Of a DNA stretch of 64,000 nucleotides, positions 10,005 to 19,140 are shown piece after piece. Where the stretch lies: positions 621,341 through 685,340 of the forward strand of contig CAUYUJ010022093.1 in NCBI GenBank assembly GCA_963575745.1, read 5' to 3'. The DNA comes from Prorocentrum cordatum (lineage: Eukaryota > Sar > Dinophyceae > Prorocentrales > Prorocentraceae). Positions within the stretch are counted from its first letter, which is position 1. Each line of letters begins with the position of its first letter. The translations under genes were made by a program, and so were the position numbers. Under the pieces are notes generated by a model. That model was not told where the DNA came from, made no database searches, and saw nothing but the letters and a program-made list of their open reading frames with translations.

Positions 10005-11300
10005 AGGCAGGATACGCCGTTGCCAACGTCTGCCCGCTCTGCCAGGCCCCCGGGGACACGTTGTTCCACAGGCTCTGGGTCTGCCCGTGCGCTGCTGAAG
10101 AGCGTGCTGCCCTCGTCCCCCAAGCGTTCTTGGACAGCATCTTCAACAACATGGAGGAGGCTGGAGGAACTCCAACCTTCGAACTGGCTTTCCGGGTTCT
10201 CTCACCCTGCTGCTGAGGTGGTCCCTCCCCCGATAGCCGACCAAGGAAATGGAGACGATGGAGTGCGCTTCAGATTCCGCCCTAACAGCTTTGGAGCCGA
10301 AGGCATGGCCGTCCCGCCCGTGGACTCGAGGCGGCTGTGGGGCCAAGTGTTTCTCGACGGCTCCTGCTCGCGCCGTGTGGTGCGAGAATCCTCTCGAGTG
10401 GGGTGGGGACTGGCCATGCTTGGGCCGCACGGCCATTTGCTTCCTAGGGCCAGGGGTCCTGTCTGGGAGACTTGTCCGCAACAAACTGGAGAGTTCTCGG
10501 TTTGTGCGATGGCCGGAGCCGTCGCGTCGGCCGGACTTTGCGAACGTTGACAGCAAGCACGGCATGCCCGACCTGCAGCGTCTCTCACCCAAGCGTCCAT
10601 ATTCTGGTCTGGTGCTGCAGGGTCTCGTTCTCTCGGAGGTCAGCGGATGCCTGGGTGTGAGAAGGTGCGTGCGCACCTGGCCCTCGATGATCCTGGCATC
10701 GACGGGGTCGAGCGCTTCTGCCGAGTCGGGAACGACGCGGCTGACCGAGCTGCGAAGCTTGGCGCGGATATGCATCCTCTGCCCACGGACGAGTTGTCCA
10801 CAGCAATTGGACGCTCTGTCAACTCCGCACAGTACGTGGTGCGCCTGGCCGCTGATGTCTTGCCGCTCTGGCCCCGCACCGACTTGACGGGAGTAGAGCG
10901 GCGTTCTCCTCAAGAGAAAGTTCCGCGTGGAGCCTCCAAACCCCACCAGTGGTTGTGAATGGGCCCGCCCGCTGGCTCCCAGCGTTTTAGGGAGTGCAGC
11001 GTCTGGCCGTTTCAGCAAGGAGCCGAGACTCCACGGGCAGGCTCCCCATGATCTCCAGCATAGATGTGTGACTTCGACTGTTCTAAAGAGTCACTTCCTT
11101 TTCGCTTGCACAGTGTAGTTGATATACTTCTGGTGCCCGCCTTGCGAAGCTCGGTGGTCAGTGCACGGGTTCGCCAGAGTGTGAGACGACGGGCGAAGAC
11201 AATAACTGTAGCACACACGGCTGGAATCTGATCTGCAAAGGCCTCCATCCCAAGGAGCGTGGACTTACCCTTCTGCAGGACACCTTAAATGTGCTATAAG
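10005..11300 (+). pseudogene. 5'-truncated retroelement: Cys/His knuckle, RNase H and C-terminal tail
   Basis: Remnant of the 3' part of a retroelement polyprotein, spread over several + strand frames. At 10005-10215 the frame reads CPLCQAPGDTLFHRLWVCPC, the same knuckle as CPRCGEAPESLRHRVWQCPC in the copy at 46.9-52.3 kb. RNase H follows: VFLDGS (catalytic Asp near 10356), a second acidic segment near 10490-10560, and VGNDAADRAAK (last Asp, about 10725-10760). Next comes LAADVLPLWPRTDLTGV (about 10845-10890), matched by LAAHLLDRWPRTNLDGV in the copy at 19.1-22.1 kb. The end reads CKGLHPKERGLTLLQDTLNVL then TAA, about 11232-11300, where the 19-22 kb copy ends CKGLHPKRTGV...GIGVL. The RT domain is absent. 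At least three frameshifts make it non-functional. Confidence 0.75.
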
Positions 11301-11327
11301 CATGCGGCGTAGCGGTGGTGCTCAAAA

Positions 11328-11365
11328 CTCCTCCTCCTCCTCCTCCTCCTCCTCCTCCTCCGCCT
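11328..11365 (+). repeat. (TCC)n array just after the retroelement stop
   Basis: The array starts about 28 bp after the TAA of the preceding retroelement fragment, after GTGCTCAAAAC. The same arrangement (stop, short 3' stretch, TCC array) occurs after the copy ending at 22091. Confidence 0.9.
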
Positions 11366-11514
11366 CCTCCTTCGATCCTCCTCCCCAAGACGCAGGCGCG
11401 CTGGGGGGCCGCGACTGGCGGCGGGGGCGCGCGGGCGGCCTTCGTGCCGCCGCAGCGCCGCCGCCGGCGGGAACGCCGTGGCCCCGCGTGGGAAGGGGGA
11501 GGGGGGGAGGGGGA

Positions 11515-11735
11515 AGGCGGAGGAGGAGGAGGAGGCCGGAGGAGGAGGAGGAGGAGGCTGGCGGAGGAGGAGGAGGAGGAGGAGGAGGAGGAGGAGGAGG
11601 CTGGCGGAGGAGGAGGAGGAGGAGGAGGAGGAGGAGGAGGCTGGCGGAGGAGGACGGCGGGGAAAGGAAGGAAGGAAGGACGGAAGGGAGGAAGGAGGGA
11701 GAGGAGGGAGAAAAGGAGGAAGGAGAAGGAGGGAG
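11515..11735 (+). repeat. (GGA)n array with GGCTGGCGGAGG higher-order units and GGAA run
   Basis: A GGA array punctuated three times by GAGGCTGGCGGAGG, followed by GGAAGGAAGGAAGG and AGGGAGG runs. The regular spacing of the GGCTGGC blocks suggests block duplication inside the array. Confidence 0.93.
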
Positions 11736-12229
11736 GACTTTCCACGACTTTCCCTGGGGACGACGTCCCTGCTCCTTCGGGCCTGCTGGCGTTGGGCGCT
11801 GGCCATCTCAGGCCTCGGCGTCGCCCTCAAGGGAGGTCCCGACGTTCAGACTGCACGTGGCCCGAGTGACGTAGTCGGTGGGCGTGCCGTTCATCTTGTC
11901 CTTGTGCCAGGACTAGTGGAGTACCCGTCAGGGAGCCACGCCACTAGCCTGGCTGTTGGTCGATCGCCATGCAAGCTGAATGGGTTCGGTCGGTCTACTG
12001 ATGCTTTCAGTCGGTGTGTGGTTGCATTTCCTTATGTCGGCACTCAGCTTGTCGTAGTCTAACTCGTCTAGCTTGTTCTCGCGGTTGCCATGCAGGTTGC
12101 ATGGGCCTGTCGGTCGATGGTATGTCACACCAATCGGCTCTCATAATCATTCGTATGGTGCGCCATCTGTCAGCCATCAACTCTCCCGTGTGGTCGGGCC
12201 TGGTGGCAAGGTCAGAGTGGTGCTGCCCC
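11736..12229. other. No gene recognised
   Basis: Mixed sequence. GTCGGTCGATGG, GGTCGGTCTACTGATG and TGTTGGTCGATCGCC are loosely similar, and CATGCAGGTTGCATGGG contains a small palindrome. Nothing coding was identified. Confidence 0.45.
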
Positions 12230-12755
12230 TGGCGACGACGAAGCAAGCCCTGGTACCCGAGTCGGCGCCGCCTTTGCCAACGACGAAGCAAGCCCTGGTA
12301 CATAAGTCGGTGCCGCCCCTGACGACGAAGCAAGCCCTGGTACATGAGCCGGTGCCGCCCTTGCCAACGACGAAGCAGGCCCTGGTACATGAATCGGTGC
12401 TGCCCCTGACGTCGGCGGAGCAAGCACTGGTACATGAGTCGGTGCTGCCCCTGACGACGACGACGCAAGCATTGGTACATGAGTTGGTGCCGCCTTTGCA
12501 AACGACGAAGCATAAGTCGGTGCCGCACCCGACGACGACGAAGCAAGCCATGGTACATTAGTCGGTGCCGCCCTTGCCAACGAGGAACAAAGCCCTGGTA
12601 CATGAGTCGGTGCTGCCCCTGACTTCGACGAAGCAAGTCCTGGTACATGATTCGGTGCTGCCCCTGACGGCAACAAAGCAAGCCCTGGTACATGAGTAGG
12701 TGCCGCCCTTGCCAACGACGAAGCAAGCCCTGGTACATGAGTCGGTGCCGCAGAG
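12230..12755. repeat. About 45-bp minisatellite, 11-12 copies
   Basis: The unit is approximately GACGACGAAGCAAGCCCTGG, TACATGAGTCGGTGCCGCC, C(T/C)TGCCAAC. Spacing between successive CTGGTAC cores is mostly 45 bp, with 42- and 46-bp variants and one interrupted step of about 77 bp. Because most lengths are multiples of three, several frames on both strands remain open (for example TTKQALVHESVPPL on +). With no start context, codon bias or homology, I treat it as a minisatellite. Confidence 0.85.
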
Positions 12756-13110
12756 AGGAGGAGGAGGAGGAGGAGAAGGAGGAGGGGGAGGAGGAGGAGG
12801 AGGAGGAGGAGGAGAACCCACTGCCACAACGCAGCGCAGGAGGAGGGTTTAGTTCCCGCTGGCTGCCCGTGCTGCCCCTTCTCCGCTCGCTTCTTTGGAG
12901 GGCGGGGGGGGGGCTGGGACTGCAGAGGGGAATGCGAGGGGAGGGGGAGGAAGGCGAGGAAGGGGAAGCGGGGGGGGAAGTTGGAGAAGCGGGGTAGGGG
13001 AGAGGGATGAGGAATGGGGAAGGGGGAGGAGGAGGAGGAGGAGGAGGAGGAGGAGGAGGAGGAGGAGAAGGAGGAGGAGGAGGAGGAAGAGGAGAAGGAC
13101 GCGCACAAGG
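12756..13110 (+). repeat. Two (GGA)n arrays with G-rich spacer
   Basis: GGA arrays lie at 12756-12815 and about 13025-13100, separated by a GC-rich spacer containing GGGGGGGG runs. Confidence 0.9.
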
Positions 13111-14194
13111 AGGGGTAGCAGCAACATGAGGGGGGGTCAGGATGGTTGAGAAGGATGATGACCAAGAGACAGGAGGCGAGGATAGCATATGAGATGGGGA
13201 TGAGGACGGCGAGAGGGCGGTCTCGAACGGAGGATGAGGAATTCATTAGTTCCCTCATGCCTGCTGCTCCTCATCCCATCCTCCCTTCTCCTCCGCCTCC
13301 TCCTCGTCGTCCTCATTGCTCAAGCTAGGGGCTCAACCCTGACATGGGGATCGAGCCAATTCATGCGCCCCTTCTGGGGTTTAGTGCTCGCCCGTGTGCC
13401 GCCGCGGCTTGAGGTTGTCGTCTTCGGCTTCGGGGTGTGGCGGTAGAAGGCGGCGCAACACCGGGTCGAATTCAGCCTTTCACAGTAGTGCTCGAAGCAT
13501 TTGCGGGGTGGCTCCTCCACCCATGCGTGCTGCACTTCTCTTGTTGTTGCATCGCGGGCCTGGGCACTTTTCCGCTGGCTTGGTCACTTTGCAATTCGAT
13601 GCTCTGGTGGGCTGTGGCCAAAGTGCATGTTTCGTGTACGGGCTCGTGGTACGTACGAGCCGTGGCGGCAAGCATTCCCCTCGCCGTCGGGTCTGGTGTG
13701 CCCAGGCGCCTTATCAGATTCTGGAGGCGTTGCCGCGACGTGGATCGGGCCTCTGGCCTAGGCTTTCTGCGTGGCGGTTCACACATTTCGGCTCGTCTTC
13801 GTGGTAGTGCTGGTGCAGGTGGGCACTTCGTCAATGTTTCTACCACGTAGTTGGGCTCGTGGGCCACATCGTGTGGGTATGGTTGGCCATGCGTATCGAG
13901 TCTGGTTGTACGCGGCTACATTTTGGGCGGTGTGGCGAGTCAGGGCAGGCCAGCTTTGGTGCAGTACTTCAGCAAAGTGGTTTGCGTTGTGTGTGCGTTG
14001 CCTGGCTGGTGATTGCAAACAGCGTACACCACGCCACATACCCAGAGGGTACTGGTGGAATGGGAGTGTAATTACGCCACAGCGGATGGCATCGTGTCGG
14101 GCATGCATTAATCATTGTTCTCCTCGCCATTGTCTTATACGCGTTCGTGAAGTGATCGAGCACCTACCAAGCCGTAGTATTCCGCCCATTGCAG
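13111..14194. other. No gene recognised; short TCC patch at 13275-13315
   Basis: A small inverted counterpart of the upstream GGA tract (CTCCTCCGCCTCCTCC) lies at 13280-13315. From 13320 to 14100 the + strand is open in long stretches of all three frames, but the peptides show no motif. A decayed gene cannot be excluded. Confidence 0.4.
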
Positions 14195-14380
14195 AATCAT
14201 ACTCAAAATATCCTCGTCCTCCTCGCCGTCATGATCACAAGCATCATAATGCTCATGATCAAATCACCATGCTCCTCATAATGATCATCATCCTCATCAT
14301 CCTCATCATCGCCATCATCATCTTCATCTTCACCATCACCAGCACCGACAACACCATCATTATCACCATCACCGCTGTTA
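14195..14380 (+). repeat. ATC/CAT trinucleotide-rich array
   Basis: Interspersed ATCATCATCCTC, CATCATC and CACCATCACC units. Frames give Ile/Leu/Met-rich peptides that mimic a membrane segment but are repeat artefacts. Confidence 0.8.
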
Positions 14381-14479
14381 ACCAGGCAGTATTTGCACTC
14401 AAGGCTTCTTACTTTACTTCTATGGAACTGGGCCCGTGTGCGAGCCCAGCGGCCCCGTCCCCGTCCGTCGCCGCACCAC

Positions 14480-14720
14480 AGAGCTTACACCACACAGCTC
14501 AAACCACGTAGATTACACCACCGAGCTTGCATCACAGCTCTCACCGCATAGCTTGCGTATCGTAGCCCCATAAATCACACCACATCACTTGCACCACCTT
14601 AAACCACACAGCACATAGCCAACGTGCCATAAGGTCACACCACCTGGCTCACAGCACATAGCTTACACAGCATAGCTTACACCACATAACTTGCACAACA
14701 TAACTTCCGCCTTCACACTG
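14480..14720 (+). repeat. Degenerate CATAGCTTACACCA repeat
   Basis: About a dozen loosely spaced units of 15-25 bp built around CATAGCTTACACCACA. Strong divergence suggests an old minisatellite. Confidence 0.6.
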
Positions 14721-14819
14721 AACACATTCACTGCTTGGGGCTCACGCCACGCTGGCTAACATTATCATGGTTGGCAACACTAGAACGGCCATCGTCTCTC
14801 TCATACATCCAACGAGTCC

Positions 14820-14910
14820 CCCCCCACCTTCCTTCTCCTCCTGCTCCCCATCCCCCTCCTCCTCCTCCTCCTTCCTCCTCCAACTCCCCATCCCCTTCTC
14901 CTCGCCCGGC
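14820..14910 (+). repeat. Short TCC/CCCCATCC array
   Basis: CTCCTCCTCC mixed with CCCCATCCCC units. Confidence 0.85.
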
Positions 14911-16529
14911 AAAGACCACAGAAGCCGAACGCTCGGAAGCACCTTCGGGCGTGATCTCTTCACGACGCGAGGAGGTCTGGCTGTCGAGTCACACCTCGGG
15001 CCTCTGGCCGCCGCTCGGGACGACCTGGGCACCCTGTGAACGACCTCGGCGAGGCGCAGCTGCTGGAACGCAGCCTGAGGCTGGAAAGCATCCGAAACCT
15101 GCGAACATCCGTAGGGAAACTCGAATCTCGAGTACACAAAAACATCGAACACCTCACACCTGGGTCAACACGCGGGGAAGAGAAGAGGAAGCCCCGGCGG
15201 CACCACCGGCCAGCCGCTGCTTGGCAACTCGGGCAATGTGCGAGAAAAAAGCGCGCGCGCAAAACGGGCGCGCGAGGTCGCCGAGGAGGGACGAGCGACG
15301 CCCTGCCCATGGAGGGGAGGGCAGGCGAGGATCGAGGAGGCTCGTGGCTCGAGAGGTCCGAGGCGAAGGGGGGCTCGAGGTCCGAGGAGCAGGAGGATCG
15401 GGGAGGGGGAGGAGGATCGAGGAGGAGGATCGGGGAGGATCGTGGGGGCTCGGGGCCCGAGGTCCCAGGCGAAGGGGGGGGGGGGAGGGGGAGGGCGGCA
15501 GGAGAGGAGGCTGGCGGCGCGCGCAGGGGCGGCGTCGCGAGAGGGGGGGGGGGCGGCCTCCCGCCATCGCTCGGACGTCCATTCCCTGTGTTTTTGTTCG
15601 GTCTCGTGCGTGGATTTCGCCAAATGATCGAGGATGCTCCTCGAGGGTCCTCGCCGAAGGCAAAAATGCACACGTCCGAGCGAGGCCAGGCGAGCAGGCC
15701 GGGCTGCGGCGCTGCGATCTTGCCCCGCCTGCAGGAGGGGGGCAGGGCCTCGAGAGGGCGGCCGCGGAGGGAGGGGGAGGGAGGGGGGGCGCCCTCACAG
15801 ATTTGAAAGACACTTGAGAAGTTTTCTGCTTCGATTCCGAGCACTTTTACGCATGCAAGGGGCTCTACAAAGTTTCTGGCGGCAAAGAGATTGTTGACAG
15901 TTCACCGCCACCACCAGCATGTACTGCGTCTTAGTAGGAGCTCTGTAAGCGCTTTTTCACTATCAGCGGCGGCGCCGCGGGGAGCGCGCGGGGCGGCCAG
16001 GCTGCGGGGCAGCCCCTGGCAGCCCCTCGCGGAAACAGGAGACTTGGAAGACCACGCTTGTCGGAGAGTCGGGCGCCATCGGGACGGCAGGAAAAGGTGG
16101 GCCAATGAAGCGCTAATCTTTGATTGGGCAGGCGCGGATGTATTCAAACATGACCATCGTCAGCAGACGGTCGCTGTTGTGAGAGGCGTCCCGCATCCGA
16201 ACTCGTCTGGCCACACGCCTGTATCTGTCACGGCAAAAAACGGCCAAAGAGAAACTTGAAACGACTCAGGCAGCCCAGCATAATGAAGGCAAAAGCCAGA
16301 TGGGCTGATGCACGACACTATTTTGTTGAAGGATTTTGCGTCGGAAGTCAATGCTGGGCTCGCCAACGGAGCCGCGGCTTGACCGCATTGCGTCCCTCGG
16401 CGCCCCACGCCGCCGGACCCATCCCTCGACGACGGCGGCGGCGGCGGCAGAGAGGAGCGGCCGGGTCGTCGTCACCGCCACCGCCACCGTCGTCGCCCTC
16501 CTCCTTTTCTTCCTCCAACTCCTGACGAC
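14911..16529. other. GC-rich sequence without recognised gene
   Basis: From 15310 to 15480, GGATCGAGGAGG, GGCTCGAGAGGTCCGAGG and GGATCGGGGAGG units recur. Long frames on both strands come from this composition. The rest (15800-16400) holds no recognisable domain. Confidence 0.5.
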
Positions 16530-16546
16530 GACGAAGAAGACGACGT

Positions 16547-16580
<34 letters not shown>

Positions 16581-16604
16581 AACGACGACGACGACGACTA
16601 CGAC

Positions 16605-16683
<79 letters not shown>
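16530..16683 (+). repeat. (GAC)n followed by (GAT)n array
   Basis: GACGACGAC (about 16530-16600) passes into a pure (GAT)n run of about 78 bp (16605-16683). This looks like a sharp C-to-T unit switch inside one trinucleotide array. Confidence 0.93.
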
Positions 16684-16684
<1 letters not shown>

Positions 16685-17402
16685 CGGACGGACGACCGAA
16701 GGTATGGAAGGGAGGGCGGAGGAGGAGGGAGGAAGGCTTCTCCTCACCATGAAGCTGGATCGGAAAGAGTCGGATCGGCAAGATGAGCTGGATCGACAGA
16801 GTTGCAGATTCGATTTGAACAGGGTCGAACCGGATCGATCGAATCGAACTGGGTCCTGGAAGGCGCCCTAGGAAACCAAAAAGGGCAATAGAAACACTCG
16901 CAAGCCTCTAACCTCGATCATCGGTCCTCACCATTATCCTCCTTCCCACGTTCGCGGATCTTTTCCTGCAGGCCGGCGCAGCAAGCCAGGTACAGCGGGA
17001 GGTCTGTGCATGCGGGACGACCCCAGGCAATACCAAGGGGGATCACCACCAGGGGGGTCGTCACTCCATCAAGGAGGAGAGCCACTCAAGACTGAAGACC
17101 CCCCAAACCCGCCAGAGCCTCCAACACACCCAAGGTCGTCAAAAGGAACTCCCGGACCTCGAACATCAGGACCCAGACCTCAGTTCGATGAACGACTAGT
17201 TCGCGACTTGGACACCTGGAGGCCGTGGGCCTTGTAATTATCGAGTCGGACGAAAGCGGGGATAGCAAAGGAGAGGGGCTTGGGAATCATCTCCCGCAGC
17301 TGAGTTTCCAACGCCTTCTGGCGCTGGAGGCGCCAGTGCATCGAGGCATGCGCCTGGCGGCGGGGCCGAGACCAGCTGCATGCAGCATGTTTCGCACCCA
17401 CT
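16684..17402. other. No gene; GATCGGA-type short repeats
   Basis: GGATCGGNAAGA and GATCGANTCGAAC phrases recur at 16750-16850. No coding evidence. Confidence 0.45.
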
Positions 17403-17578
17403 CCTTTCTCGGGGATGGGCAGAACCCCCTTTCGTGAAACGCTGCTTAGTGAAAACGACCTCGGGCCCAAACCTGGCGGGCGCAAGCCTGGAAAATGACG
17501 GCCGCGGCGCCCTCTCGAGAACCGAAAATGGACAATTCACCAATTGACGTGTCAGCGTGGGGGTTCTGTCCACCCCCG
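17403..17578 (+). repeat. Dispersed repeat family 1, copy B
   Basis: Same-orientation partner of 3010-3190. It keeps the blocks GCAAGCCTGGAAAATGACGG, CCCTCTCGAGAACCGAAAA and GTTCTGTCCACCCCCGA. Sequences outside the block differ, which fits two independent insertions rather than a segmental duplication. Confidence 0.7.
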
Positions 17579-18116
17579 ACTTTCCCTATCGCCCCCTCTT
17601 CGTCCGACCTGACATCGAGAGCCCCCAGAGGCCGAACATTGTCTAAAAACTTCCGTCCGTCGTGCTCCTGTCTCACGGCGCGGGGTGGGGGGGGGGTCAA
17701 AATGTTGACCCCCAGGGGGAGCGCTCCGGCCAGGAATCCGAGGCGCACCTGGCCGTGGCGACAAGGGGCGCCCCTGAGGCCCCCAGAACACTTGTTATGT
17801 GTTTTACTCGATCCTCGAAGCTCAGTCCTCGCACCTCGACTGCAGAAAAACGGTGTGGGCATTGGATAAGGAACCCTTCGATAAAGAATCCGGGGTCTCG
17901 AAGCCAATGGAACTCCAATCGTGGACCGGCCATGGATATCACCGTCGCCCTCATCGGATAAGGAATCCTCCAGGGTCTGGCGCCTCTGTGGACTATTCCT
18001 TAACAAACGCCTCCACCGTAGCCAGACGAGAGCGAACTGACTGTGCAAGAGCACCGACCCTGGCCAGGCGCATCCTGAGCCTAGGCTGGGCCTGGACAGG
18101 ATCGGTGCACCCAGGC
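17579..18116. other. No gene recognised
   Basis: Contains a G run near 17690 and a CCGTAGCCAG fragment near 18017. The fragment matches the first half of the dinoflagellate spliced leader but not the second, and was rejected as a relic. Confidence 0.45.
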
Positions 18117-18295
18117 ATGGGCTTGTTTTCCACCCCTACCACCATAAGTTGGAGGGGGAGGGGGACCTCCTCCTCCTCCTCCTCCCCCTCCTCCTCCTCC
18201 TCCTCCTCCTCCTCCTCCTCCTCCTCCTCCTCCGCCTCCACCTCCTTCCCCCCTCCAACTATGGTGGTGGTGGTGGTGGTGGAAAACAAGCCCAT
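18117..18295. mobile_element. Foldback element with (TCC)n core
   Basis: The left arm starts ATGGGCTTGTTTTCCACC (18117) and continues through CCACCATAAGTTGGAGGGGG. The right arm (about 18250-18295) is its reverse complement, ending GGTGGAAAACAAGCCCAT. The arms are about 41-46 bp, with a small length difference in the CCACCA/GGTGGT stretch. The core is a (TCC)n array of about 80 bp. At about 180 bp with no coding capacity, it has the shape of a MITE whose interior has become, or was acquired as, a TCC array. No unambiguous target-site duplication was seen. Confidence 0.75.
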
Positions 18296-18439
18296 TACCC
18301 TTCCCAAGGGGCAATTTCCCATCCTGGATCCGATGTTCATGGTCCAGGGGCCCGATGGCCGGGCCCAGAGGTCGATGAAAACCGCCGAGATTAGAAAAGC
18401 ACATCGTCGCAGGTCAGGGATCCGTGAGTGTGCGCATAC

Positions 18440-18689
18440 ATTCAGGAACTTTTGGACAGCGGGTCGTCAGGGTGAACAGCGGGTCGTCACGGTGGACCCG
18501 TCGATACGCTATGCCTTGCGAGCGGATAGCGTGTCGCTCCGCTCTGCGGGGCGGAAGGCTCGGAAAGGCTCGAGAAGTGGAAGCCTGGGGGCGGAGACGT
18601 AGACAGCGTGTCGCGCCGGGGCGCGGTGGGCCAGAACCGGCGGAGCGACGCGCTTTCCAAAAGCTACCAGCCGTGATTATCTTCGCCGG
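18440..18689 (+). repeat. Dispersed repeat family 3, copy A
   Basis: Matches 31350-31600. Shared blocks include TCAGGAACTT, GATACGCTNTGCC, GCGGATAGCGTGTCGCTCCG, GGACGCTCGGAAA-like, and CCAGAACCGGCGGAGCGA followed by ACGCNNTCCAAAA. It carries an internal inverted pair (ATAGCGTGTCGCTCCG against CGGAGCGACGCGCT), so a transcript could fold. Confidence 0.6.
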
Positions 18690-18840
18690 AGTGATCCCAG
18701 ACCTCCGACGTCGTGATGTTTTCACAACGTCGACCCCCAGAGGTCTGGACCCCTTCCCAGGGACCAATTTTTCATCCTGAGTCGTTTTTGATAGTCCCGA
18801 GGCCTGGTAAGGGCCCCCAGAGGCCGAAAATGGCAAAAAA
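18690..18840 (+). repeat. Dispersed repeat family 2, copy B
   Basis: Partner of 6740-6905. It shares CC(A/G)ACCTCCGACG(C/T)CGTGATGTT, CCTGAGTCG and GGGCCCCCAGA. It lies directly after the family 3 copy, so the two may belong to one larger unit; family 3 at 31 kb continues differently. Confidence 0.5.
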
Positions 18841-19025
18841 CCTCCCGTCGAGATTTTTTCGCGACGCGAGAGGGTCTGTGGTGGAGCCCCTCTCGGCACT
18901 GCCCGAACGACCATGCGGCACCCGCGCGCGCCGCGGGCGGGGGTGGCAGCCCAGAGAGGCGAGCGTGCCAGCCCTGGCCCACTTGCAGCGCCCACGCCGC
19001 GGCCCAGGCGGGCCAGGCGTCATTA
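18841..19025. other. No gene recognised
   Basis: Short GC-rich spacer between the family 2 repeat and the TCC array. Confidence 0.4.
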
Positions 19026-19140
19026 TTAGACAGGGGCAGTCGTTCCTCCTTCCCTCCTTTTCCGCCTCCTGCGCCGCCTCCTCCTCCTCGTCCTCCTCCT
19101 CCTCCTCCTCCTGCTCCTTGTCCTCCGCCTCCTCCCCTGC
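19026..19140 (+). repeat. (TCC)n array upstream of retroelement copy 2
   Basis: TCC-rich array immediately 5' of the retroelement relic, in the same strand orientation as the arrays that precede the other two copies. Confidence 0.9.

Noticed and set aside
12073-13258. Repeat protein on either strand of the 12-kb minisatellite
   Set aside because: Three frames are open at once and no start context or domain favours one; kept only as a repeat.
14276-14375. Hydrophobic membrane-like segment (Ile/Leu/Met rich)
   Set aside because: It is the translation of an ATC/CTC trinucleotide array.
18012-18030. Second spliced-leader relic (CCGTAGCCAG)
   Set aside because: Only the first ten bases fit; the TTTTGGCTCAAG half is absent.
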